In this document: positions 44,803 to 52,680 of the stretch, in pieces | Numbering within the stretch: position 1 is the stretch's first letter | How the letters are laid out: the number at the start of each line of letters is the position of its first letter | Origin: Phycisphaerales bacterium | GTDB lineage: Bacteria > Planctomycetota > Phycisphaerae > Phycisphaerales > SM1A02 | DNA length: 64,000 nucleotides | NCBI GenBank assembly: GCA_029245245.1 | Contig: JAQWPT010000004.1 | Location: 1 to 64,000, forward strand | Direction of reading: 5' to 3' | Translations under genes and position numbers: made by a program | Notes under the pieces: generated by a model | The model's input: the letters and a program-made list of their open reading frames with translations, nothing else | The model's database searches: none | What the model was told of the DNA's origin: nothing

Positions 44803-45678
44803 ATGTCTGAACACCCGGGAACACGATTGAGATCCTTGATGCGGGAAGGCACGGTGATGTGCCCCGGCGCCTTCAATGCGCTGGTGGGCAGGGCTGTGGC
44901 CGCCGCCGGGTTCAAGGCCGCCTACATCTCAGGAGGAGCGACCGCCAACAGCGCCGGTGTTCCGGATGTCGGAATGCTGACACTGACCGAAGTCTGCCGG
45001 ACGATCCGTGAAGTGGTCGAGGCCAGTGGTCTGCCCATCGTGGCCGATGCAGATACCGGCTACGGGGAAGAGGAGATGATCATCCGATCCGTCCACGAGT
45101 ACCAGCGGGCTGGCGCCGCGGGGATGCATCTGGAAGATCAGGTGTTCCCGAAGCGTTGCGGCCACCTCGATGGAAAGACGCTCGTGACCACGGACCGGAT
45201 GGTGGAGAACATCCATGCTGCGGTGACAGGGAAGGGGCACGAGGACTTTCTCCTGATCGCCCGGACCGATGCCCGCTCGGTCAACGGACTGGATGATGCC
45301 GTCGAGCGAGGCCTTGCCTACCGGGAAGCCGGTGCGGACATGATCTTCCCCGAGGGACTGGCCAACGCCGAAGAGTTCGCCGAGTTTGCACGGCGATGCC
45401 CCGGCCTGCTGCTTGCAAACATGACCGAGTTCGGAAAGACACCGGTTCTTCACGTGGATCGGTTCTCGGAAATGGGTTACGACCTGGTGATCTATCCCGT
45501 GACCATGCAGCGTGTAGCGATGGGTGCCATCACTCGCGCACTCGCGACGTTGCGTGAAGATGGTGATGTGCAGGGAATCGTCGATTCCATGCAGACAAGG
45601 CAGGACCTGTATGACCTGCTCGGGTATGTGCCCGGTGAACCCTGGACGCATCCGAGTTCAACGGCGTCCAAGGCCTGA
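44803..45678 (+). CDS. prpB: 2-methylisocitrate lyase
   Basis: This 291-residue (beta/alpha)8 enzyme of the methylcitrate cycle splits 2-methylisocitrate into pyruvate and succinate. The catalytic motif KRCGH is at 117-121, in EDQVFPKRCGHLDGK. DADTGYG (82-88) binds magnesium. The family also contains oxaloacetate decarboxylases and carboxyvinyl-carboxyphosphonate mutase, but the KRCGH motif and the adjacent methylcitrate synthase gene support PrpB. prpD or an AcnD equivalent is not in the window. Confidence 0.93.
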   Translation: MSEHPGTRLRSLMREGTVMCPGAFNALVGRAVAAAGFKAAYISGGATANSAGVPDVGMLTLTEVCRTIREVVEASGLPIVADADTGYGEEEMIIRSVHEYQRAGAAGMHLEDQVFPKRCGHLDGKTLVTTDRMVENIHAAVTGKGHEDFLLIARTDARSVNGLDDAVERGLAYREAGADMIFPEGLANAEEFAEFARRCPGLLLANMTEFGKTPVLHVDRFSEMGYDLVIYPVTMQRVAMGAITRALATLREDGDVQGIVDSMQTRQDLYDLLGYVPGEPWTHPSSTASKA

Positions 45679-45710
45679 GGTCCAGCCCGACGCCAGGGTC
45701 TCTGATCCAC

Positions 45711-45716
45711 TACAAT
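45711..45716 (+). promoter_or_regulatory. -10 element upstream of prpC
   Basis: TACAAT lies in the 113-base gap between prpB and prpC, 75 bases before the prpC start. A separate promoter for prpC is therefore likely. The -35 hexamer is weak. Confidence 0.35.
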
Positions 45717-45791
45717 CACGAGGCTCGAAACATCCACCGAACCACGGTGAGTGCTTTCCGAAGACCCCCTACGAAGATTGGATGCATATTC

Positions 45792-46940
45792 ATGACGGCA
45801 ACGACCAAGCAACCAGACACCCGCGGGCTCGCCGGCCAGACCATCGGCGACACACAGATCTGCTCGGTCGGGCAGTCGCACCTGATCTATCGAGGCTACG
45901 AGATCGCCGATCTTGCCGCCCATGCGACCTTTGAGGAAGTCGCGTTCCTGTTGATTGAAGGACGCAAGCCTTCCAGCGAGGAACTCGAAGCGTTCCGGGT
46001 TGAACTCAGCGAGTATGCCAATCCGGATCCCAGCATCATCGAACTCGTCCAGCAGATCGCACGCACATCTCCCAAAGCCCATCCAATGTGCGCTCTGCGC
46101 ACCGCCGTATCAGCCGCTTCGCATCTGGATCCCGACTGCGAGGACAACTCGCCGGCAGCCGAACTTCGAAAGGCCAAACGGCTGGTCGCGTCAATTCCGA
46201 CCATCATCGGGGCCCACCAGCGGGCTCTCGAGGGGAAGGATGCGGTCAAGCCGGATCCCTCCCTGTCCCACGCTGCAAATCTCCTGATGTGCATCACCGG
46301 CGAACGACCCGGTGAGATCGCGGCCAGGGTCATGGATGTTTCACTGATTCTCTATGCCGAGCATGATTTCAACGCGTCGACATTCACGTGCCGGGTCATC
46401 GCTTCAACCATGTCAGACATGCATTCCGCCGTCTGTGGCGGCATTGGTGCGTTGAAGGGTCCGTTGCACGGAGGTGCCAACGAGGCGGCGATGGAGATGT
46501 TGGCTGAGATCATGAAGTCGGTCGAGGGTGGAACCACGCCCGAGGCCTGGCTTGCTGATGCATTCGTCACCAAGCGGAAACTCATGGGTTTCGGCCACCG
46601 CGTCTACAAGAACGGCGACCACCGTGCCGGCATTCTTCGCGACTGGGGGATCAAGTACGCCGTGCAGGAGAACGCCGGCGCCAAGAAGTGGTTTGATCTC
46701 GGCGACGAGGTGCAGGCCATCATGCTTCGCGAGAAGAACATCCACCCCAACGTCGACTACCCATGCGGCATGACCTACTACGCCATGGGCATCCCGGTCC
46801 CGCAGTACACCCCGATCTTCGTGGCCAGCCGAGTGACCGGCTGGTGCGCCCACATCATGGAGCAGCACCAGAACAACCGGATCATCCGGCCTCTGGCCGA
46901 ATACACCGGCCCTGAACTGAAGTCCTGGGAAGGCAACTGA
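45792..46940 (+). CDS. prpC: 2-methylcitrate synthase / citrate synthase
   Basis: This 382-residue enzyme belongs to the short citrate synthase family. It condenses propionyl-CoA (or acetyl-CoA) with oxaloacetate. Conserved residues appear in GGIGALKGPLHGGANE (catalytic His), MGFGHRVYKNGDHRA (His and Arg) and IHPNVDYPCGMTYY (Asp). The N-terminal TRGLAGQTIGDTQIC segment is as in short bacterial synthases. The neighbouring prpB supports methylcitrate rather than citrate formation. The short form can be bifunctional, so substrate preference is inferred. Confidence 0.9.
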   Translation: MTATTKQPDTRGLAGQTIGDTQICSVGQSHLIYRGYEIADLAAHATFEEVAFLLIEGRKPSSEELEAFRVELSEYANPDPSIIELVQQIARTSPKAHPMCALRTAVSAASHLDPDCEDNSPAAELRKAKRLVASIPTIIGAHQRALEGKDAVKPDPSLSHAANLLMCITGERPGEIAARVMDVSLILYAEHDFNASTFTCRVIASTMSDMHSAVCGGIGALKGPLHGGANEAAMEMLAEIMKSVEGGTTPEAWLADAFVTKRKLMGFGHRVYKNGDHRAGILRDWGIKYAVQENAGAKKWFDLGDEVQAIMLREKNIHPNVDYPCGMTYYAMGIPVPQYTPIFVASRVTGWCAHIMEQHQNNRIIRPLAEYTGPELKSWEGN

Positions 46941-46963
46941 CCGGAACCCGGCGGAGTCACCAC

Positions 46964-47821
46964 ATGTCAGACGTAAGCAAATTGGCGGTCATCGGTGCAG
47001 GTACGATGGGAAGCGGCATTGCGCTTGTCGGCGCATCCAAGGGCATCAAGGTTTCCCTCATCGACGTGTCCGAAGAGCAACTGAGCGTTGCTGCGGCCTA
47101 CCACGCCAAAACGATGGATCGCAACGTTCAGAAGGAACGCATGACCCGTGATGAGGCGGACGCGGCTCTTGGACGCATAACGGGCCTGTCGAACATGGCC
47201 GACGCTTCGGATGCCGACTGGGTTGTCGAGGCCGCAACCGAGAACGCCGATCTCAAGAAGAAGATCTTCACACAGATGCACGATGTCTTCGGTGAGGACG
47301 TGGTGCTCGCGACGAACACATCTTCGATTTCGATCACTGAGCTGGCTGAAGCTGTTCCCACCGCTGCCGATCGCGTCATCGGGATGCACTTCTTCAACCC
47401 GGTTCCGATCATGAAACTGGTCGAGGTCATCAAGGGCCGGGAGACCAGCGAGCGGACTACGCAGCGAACAATCGAGTTGTCTGAGGCGATGGGAAAGATC
47501 CCCGTACCTGCCAACGATCACGCCGGGTTCGTGAGCAACCGGGTTCTCATGCCGATGATCAACGAGGCGTTTCACGCCTGGGCCGACGGGGTCGCGGAGC
47601 CGGAAAATATCGACTCGATCATGACCCTGGGGTGTGCCTTCCCGATGGGCCCCCTGCGACTGGCCGACCACATCGGCCTCGATGTCTGTCGGGACATCAT
47701 GCTCGTGATGCACCGGGGGCTGGGCGATGACAAGTACCTGCCGGCCCCGAAGCTCGTTGAATTGGTCGAACAGGGCCGCTTGGGCAACAAGACCGGCCAT
47801 GGTGTCTACGATCACGGATGA
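46964..47821 (+). CDS. hbd: 3-hydroxyacyl-CoA dehydrogenase (3-hydroxybutyryl-CoA dehydrogenase type)
   Basis: This 285-residue NAD(P)-dependent dehydrogenase has the dinucleotide fold GAGTMGSG (11-18), the catalytic His in HFFNPVPIMKLVEVI, and the C-terminal domain with NRVLMPMINEA and GCAFPMGPLRLADHIGLD. It oxidises 3-hydroxyacyl-CoA, as in fatty acid or butyrate metabolism. It lies 23 bases after prpC, so it may serve a joint acyl-CoA pathway, though its exact substrate is not set by the sequence. Confidence 0.93.
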   Translation: MSDVSKLAVIGAGTMGSGIALVGASKGIKVSLIDVSEEQLSVAAAYHAKTMDRNVQKERMTRDEADAALGRITGLSNMADASDADWVVEAATENADLKKKIFTQMHDVFGEDVVLATNTSSISITELAEAVPTAADRVIGMHFFNPVPIMKLVEVIKGRETSERTTQRTIELSEAMGKIPVPANDHAGFVSNRVLMPMINEAFHAWADGVAEPENIDSIMTLGCAFPMGPLRLADHIGLDVCRDIMLVMHRGLGDDKYLPAPKLVELVEQGRLGNKTGHGVYDHG

Positions 47822-47872
47822 GTCCCGGGTCGTTCCGCGGGTACGCTGACTGAATATCCACCCATCCAGCCC

Positions 47873-50257
47873 ATGAATCCACTCAAGCTCATCTTCGCCT
47901 TCTTCTGCAGTGTTCGCGTTGGCATCACCTTCATGGTGCTGCTGTTCATCTACAGCGGCATCGGGTCGGCGGGCATCCCCATCCACTGGGAGTTGTGGGA
48001 ACCAACCACGTGGTACGCCCTGCGCGAGGCGCGTGGACTGGAGATGACGGAGTTCGAGTGGTTCCATTGGTGGCCCTTCTACACGCTGATGGCTTTTTTC
48101 TCCGTGACGTTGATCGTCACCACCCTGAGACGCATCCGCTTCAATGCGATCAACCTCGGCGTCTGGATGATCCACACCGGCATCATCACACTGGTGATCG
48201 GCAGCGTCATCTACTTCGCGACCAAGATCGAGGGCGATGTACCCATCGCCCGAGCCCGGATGAACATCGAAGTGCCCGGCCAGGAGCCGGTGTCGATGCT
48301 GGTCATGCCCGGATCGACGGTCACCATTGGAGAGGGTTTGGAGGCCTGGTCCTTCCTGGTGACCGGGATCGACCCGGAGTGGGAACTGCTTTCGGGCGAC
48401 GATGCGGGTGTTCGCGCCTATTCCGCATCCATATCGGTGCAGTCTCCTGAGCGGCAGTTCATCCGGCAGGTCATTCTCGGGTATCCGCAGTACACCGAGG
48501 ATCTTGTTGCCAGTGGCGACCCGAATCAACCATTTGCTCGTGCGATCAAGGTCGTGGGAACTCCGGTTGTCGACGAATCGCTGTCGATCTCCCTGGTACC
48601 CGATGTCCGCGATCGGTTCCACGTCATGGGATCCTCCGCCATCTACCTCAGGGAGGTGGTCGAGCAGCCCGACGGTTCCATGGTGGGCGTGACGCCCTGG
48701 GTTGAGCGACCGGTGGAAGGGCTTCCGAGGTTCAACAACTACCTCTCCAGGTGGGGTACGACCTGGCCGGCCACGAAGGAGTTCCTTCGTACCCGCGTCG
48801 ATCCCCTGGACATCCAGGTGGCATCAGTGCAGAAGGGCGATCCACTGGCTGACTCTCCGATCCGGGTGACCGACTACCTGCGTGCGGCCATGTTGGAGAC
48901 GAGAACCGAGCCCGGAGGAGACACGTTGGCTCCGGCGGCCAAGGTCGATTTCGAAACCAGCGAGGGACGGACGCAACGCTACGAACTCTTCGCCATGGAT
49001 CCTTCGTCATCGAACGCGGATCCCTCGCTCATGCAGTTCATGTGGATCGACGACGACGATCGGTTCGACTCGCTCATGAATCCGATCGGCCCACGCGTGG
49101 TCATCGAGGTGCCGGGTGGTGCACCGGGCACCTGGACGATTCCCATCGAGTCCCTGTCCGAGCTTGACCCGGATCTCCCCATGCAGCAGGTGGAGGGCAC
49201 GGCCTACAGCTGGCGACCGGTGCGGTACGACGAACACATCTCGATCGAGGGACGGGACATTTCGATGCTCCGCGTCGAGATCGAGAAGGATGGTGATCGC
49301 TGGATGCGATGGGTCTTCGACGACCCGTCACTCAACGGAGATCTCCCCCTGCCTGTTCCTGGAGAAAAAGTTTCCGACCACACCGTTGAGCGACGGGACC
49401 TCGATGCGGGCATTGAGATGCGATTTGAACCCTCGACCCGTCCTGCGGCCCCGGTACTTCTGATCGCCGGCCCCGACGCGTCCCGTCTTCGACTGGTGAC
49501 GAGTTTCAAGCCCGGCGAACCATCGGTGGCTCGCGACGTGATCGTTGGCGAAGCGATGGAACTCGTACCCGGCATCACCATGACGGTGCCGACCTATTCG
49601 GCCAATACCACGACAAGCACTCGACCGGCGATCGTGCCCCGGCGCCAATTGGATCCGGCCATCGGCAACCAGTACTCCATGATCCGAACCGAGGTGCCCG
49701 GTTCCGGCGGGCGGGAGGCGTGGCTCGCCTACCACCACTGGCCCTTCGAGTCCCGGGGCGAGGTCCTGCGACGGTTCCCCTGGCGACCTACGACGGTGCA
49801 GCTTGAAGACGGGCGCACGATCCAGTTGATGCTGTCCCGCCGCAGCGAGGCGCTTCCCGCTGCGGTGTCGTTGATCGGATTCGATACACAGGACCACATC
49901 GGTGGTTTCACTGGAAGTACTTCCAGTGTTCTGAACTGGACAAGCCTGGTTCGTTTCGACGATGCGACTGGATCGCACGAGGTCGATATCAGCGTGAACG
50001 ATCCAGCCGAGCAGGACGGGTACTGGTTCTTCCAGTCGCAGTGGGATCCACCCGACCCGGCACGATTTTCCGGTGACATTCCGTCGTTGGGATTGAACTA
50101 CACCGTGCTTGGTGTCGGCAATCGGCGCGGCGTGTGGGTCCAGTTGGCCGGGAGCATTCTCATGGTCATCGGGCTCATGTATGCCTTCTACATCAAGCCG
50201 GTGCTTGTGCGCAGGCGACAGGAAGCAGCCATTGCCACGGCGGGAGGTACGGCATGA
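47873..50257 (+). CDS. resB: ResB-like cytochrome c biogenesis protein
   Basis: This 794-residue membrane protein has three N-terminal helices (about 8-30, 66-85, 98-118), a very large extracytoplasmic beta-rich region (about 130-750) and a C-terminal helix (about 760-780). The paired helices with FFSVTLIVTTLRRI and VWMIHTGIITLVIGSVIYF, the C-terminal DGYWFFQSQWDP and the direct coupling to ccsA indicate a ResB-type partner of System II cytochrome c assembly, which exports and attaches haem. The central region is much longer than in typical ResB. Confidence 0.82.
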   Translation: MNPLKLIFAFFCSVRVGITFMVLLFIYSGIGSAGIPIHWELWEPTTWYALREARGLEMTEFEWFHWWPFYTLMAFFSVTLIVTTLRRIRFNAINLGVWMIHTGIITLVIGSVIYFATKIEGDVPIARARMNIEVPGQEPVSMLVMPGSTVTIGEGLEAWSFLVTGIDPEWELLSGDDAGVRAYSASISVQSPERQFIRQVILGYPQYTEDLVASGDPNQPFARAIKVVGTPVVDESLSISLVPDVRDRFHVMGSSAIYLREVVEQPDGSMVGVTPWVERPVEGLPRFNNYLSRWGTTWPATKEFLRTRVDPLDIQVASVQKGDPLADSPIRVTDYLRAAMLETRTEPGGDTLAPAAKVDFETSEGRTQRYELFAMDPSSSNADPSLMQFMWIDDDDRFDSLMNPIGPRVVIEVPGGAPGTWTIPIESLSELDPDLPMQQVEGTAYSWRPVRYDEHISIEGRDISMLRVEIEKDGDRWMRWVFDDPSLNGDLPLPVPGEKVSDHTVERRDLDAGIEMRFEPSTRPAAPVLLIAGPDASRLRLVTSFKPGEPSVARDVIVGEAMELVPGITMTVPTYSANTTTSTRPAIVPRRQLDPAIGNQYSMIRTEVPGSGGREAWLAYHHWPFESRGEVLRRFPWRPTTVQLEDGRTIQLMLSRRSEALPAAVSLIGFDTQDHIGGFTGSTSSVLNWTSLVRFDDATGSHEVDISVNDPAEQDGYWFFQSQWDPPDPARFSGDIPSLGLNYTVLGVGNRRGVWVQLAGSILMVIGLMYAFYIKPVLVRRRQEAAIATAGGTA

Positions 50258-51972
50258 TTCGATGTCTCCTGCTGCTGATCACGTTGTTCACAGTGTCGCC
50301 CGCTCGTGCGCAGGACGCCGAGCCGCCGGCCGAGTCCAGGCCGTTTCCCCATGGTGTGGACATTGCGCCCCTGGACGTGGTCGCCGTCTGGCAGGATGGT
50401 CGCGTCAAGTCCTACGACTCGTTCGCCCGTTCGATCATGCATTCGATCACCGGTCCAAGGGAGATCGATGGTCAATCACCGCCACTGACCTACCTGGACC
50501 TCATGCTGCGTCCGCAGGCCTACCAGGGCGTGCCACTCTACTACGTCAAGAAGAAGCCGTTCCGGGCGCTGCTGGTGGATGCGGCCCTGGAATCATCGAG
50601 CCCGCCGGATCGCGACGAACTTGAGGCGTTCATGAAGAGCGGACTTGCCAGTGACAGGCTGCTGGAACTGCCTGCGGTCCAGCAACTCTTCTCGCGCCTT
50701 CGCTCTGACGTGCTTCGCTTCACCAAGCCGGTGGAAGCGGTGGAGTCATCAATGCGGCTTGCGGACCCGATGGTTCTGCGCCGCCTGCTGGTCCTGATGC
50801 CGCCATTGAGCGGGAAGTACTCGGATCCGTGGATGACGCTCGATGAGTACCAGGTGTCCTTCGCCCGGATTGATCCCAATGCGGCGTCCATGGACCCCAT
50901 GGTCCAGGCCTGGCTTGCCATGGTTGCGGCCTGGCAGAAGGAAGACACTGTCGCGGTCAATGCTGCCGTTGCGCAACTTGGACAACTGCTTCCTGCCGCC
51001 GGCCGATCCGTACTGGCCGAGTATCCGTCCGAGCAGCGCCTGCATCTGGAGAGTTCCTACTTCAAGTGGAAGGGATTCACCTGGGTGTGGATGGTCTACC
51101 TGGTTTCGATCATCTTCCTGCTGATGGCGATCGTCTATGGGTGGTCGGGCGCACGGTGGGGAGGCATTGCCTTCTTCATCGCCGCCTTCGGCCTGCAGAC
51201 GCTGGCCTTGATTCTCCGTTGGTACGTTTCGGGGCGATGGCCCAACACCAACATGTTCGAGGCGGTCACCACCTCGACGTGGTTCGGGGGATGCTTTGCG
51301 GTCATCATGGAGGTGTTCCTCGGGCGCACGCGGGTCAAGAACCTCTTCTTCCTCAGCAGCGCGACGGCGTCGATGTTCGCGTTGATGGCGGCGAGTTTCA
51401 ACCCGCTTCAACTGTCGCCACACTTCAGTAACCGCATGCCGGTGCTGCATGATGTCTGGCTCTACATCCACACGAACGTGATCATCTTCTCCTATGTCCT
51501 CATCTTTCTCGCTTCGGTCTCGGCGGGCCTCTACATCCTGTACCGGCTCTTCCGCCTGTGCCGTGGCGAGCGAGGAGTGCAGGAGCATGTCGGATCCGGT
51601 GGCGTCGGTTCGCTGATCATCCGTCGTCGCGGCGGTGAGGCCGCGCTGCTGGACTCCGGAACGAGTTTCGGCGCAGTCCTCGACGGCACCACGATGATCC
51701 TGGTTGAACTGTCCTTCATTCTGCTCTGGGCCGGACTGGTCATGGGCGCGATCTGGGCCGACCACTCCTGGGGCCGGCCGTGGGGCTGGGATCCCAAGGA
51801 AGTCTTCGCGCTCAATACCTTCCTGATCTACGCGATTCTCATCCACGTGCGCATGAAATCGAGAGACAAGGGGTTGTGGACGGCGATCCTGGCCGTGATC
51901 GGGTGCGCGGTGATGCTCTTCAACTGGATCGTCATCAACTTCACGATTTCGGGCCTGCATTCGTACGCGTAA
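50254..51972 (+). CDS. ccsA: CcsA-like cytochrome c assembly protein with long N-terminal domain
   Basis: This 572-residue protein has a signal-like N-terminus (MIRCLLLLITLFTVSPARAQ), an extracytoplasmic helical domain (about 25-290), then about eight helices. The haem-handling WWD-type motif appears as WADHSWGRPWGWDPKEVFAL (about 520-540), and conserved histidines occur in LHDVWLYIHTNV and later. It delivers haem to apocytochromes with ResB. The start overlaps the resB stop (ATGA) and CGGGAGG precedes it. The N-terminal domain of more than 250 residues is an extension relative to standard CcsA. Confidence 0.92.
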   Translation: MIRCLLLLITLFTVSPARAQDAEPPAESRPFPHGVDIAPLDVVAVWQDGRVKSYDSFARSIMHSITGPREIDGQSPPLTYLDLMLRPQAYQGVPLYYVKKKPFRALLVDAALESSSPPDRDELEAFMKSGLASDRLLELPAVQQLFSRLRSDVLRFTKPVEAVESSMRLADPMVLRRLLVLMPPLSGKYSDPWMTLDEYQVSFARIDPNAASMDPMVQAWLAMVAAWQKEDTVAVNAAVAQLGQLLPAAGRSVLAEYPSEQRLHLESSYFKWKGFTWVWMVYLVSIIFLLMAIVYGWSGARWGGIAFFIAAFGLQTLALILRWYVSGRWPNTNMFEAVTTSTWFGGCFAVIMEVFLGRTRVKNLFFLSSATASMFALMAASFNPLQLSPHFSNRMPVLHDVWLYIHTNVIIFSYVLIFLASVSAGLYILYRLFRLCRGERGVQEHVGSGGVGSLIIRRRGGEAALLDSGTSFGAVLDGTTMILVELSFILLWAGLVMGAIWADHSWGRPWGWDPKEVFALNTFLIYAILIHVRMKSRDKGLWTAILAVIGCAVMLFNWIVINFTISGLHSYA

Positions 51973-51985
51973 GGCTGGACATCCC

Positions 51986-52621
51986 ATGAGCGAATCGAAT
52001 CGAAGCACCCGGACCCGGCAACTGCTCGACGAGTGCGGAGCACTCATCACCGATGGGCACTTCGTCTACGCGTCCGGAGAGCATGGACCGGGCTGGATCG
52101 CCAAGGACATCATCAACACGAACCCGTCCCGGCCGCGTGAACTCGGGGCCATGCTCGCCGAGGCGGTTCGCGATGCCGGCATCGAAGCAGACGTGGTCTG
52201 TGGTCCGGCCATCGGCGGTGTCATCTGCGCCCAGTACACCGCGCTGGCCATGGGAACAGAGTGCGTCTTCGCGGAGCGTCACCATGAGTCGGGCAATGAG
52301 ATCTTCGTCCTGAAACGACGGTACGACGAGGCGGTCATCGACCGTCGCGTGCTCGTCGTCGATGATGTGATCAACACCGGCCACTCGACGGGCCTGGTGC
52401 TCGACGCGGTCCGCGCCGCCGGGGGCGAGGTTGTCGGTGTCGCGACCTGGATCAATCGTGGCAACGTCGGTGCGCGGGAACTCGGGGTGGAACGATTCGT
52501 CTTTCTCGACGAAGTGCATCTGCCCTCGACTCCTGCCGTGGACTGCGAACTGTGTGCAAGGTCGGTGGTGGTGAACACGGACTATGCACATGGTGCCGAG
52601 TACATGGCCTCCAAAAAATGA
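51986..52621 (+). CDS. pyrE: orotate phosphoribosyltransferase
   Basis: This 211-residue cytoplasmic enzyme makes orotidine 5'-phosphate from orotate and PRPP in pyrimidine synthesis. The PRPP-binding loop is VLVVDDVINTGHS (about 120-132), preceded by GPAIGGVICA. The YASGEHGPGWIAKDI region at about 30-42 matches the PyrE pattern. It follows ccsA by 13 bases and ends at a strong terminator, so it shares that transcript. Confidence 0.95.
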   Translation: MSESNRSTRTRQLLDECGALITDGHFVYASGEHGPGWIAKDIINTNPSRPRELGAMLAEAVRDAGIEADVVCGPAIGGVICAQYTALAMGTECVFAERHHESGNEIFVLKRRYDEAVIDRRVLVVDDVINTGHSTGLVLDAVRAAGGEVVGVATWINRGNVGARELGVERFVFLDEVHLPSTPAVDCELCARSVVVNTDYAHGAEYMASKK

Positions 52622-52624
52622 ACA

Positions 52625-52659
52625 CGGGAGCCGCCTGGTGGCGACTCCCGCGTCGTTTT
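52625..52659 (+). terminator. intrinsic terminator after pyrE
   Basis: An eleven-base stem with one mismatch (CGGGAGCCGCC / GGCGACTCCCG), a four-base loop, then a GTTTT tail. It lies four bases past the pyrE stop and ends the resB-ccsA-pyrE transcript. Confidence 0.85.
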
Positions 52660-52680
52660 CCCCAATGATGAGGCGTCTGC

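Noticed and set aside
46967-48622. 551-residue minus-strand frame
   Set aside because: Overlaps the hbd and resB genes on the other strand; composition matches a codon-phase shadow of GC-rich genes.
50749-52050. 433-residue minus-strand frame
   Set aside because: Antisense to ccsA; rich in Arg, Asp, Gln and His with no hydrophobic core pattern.
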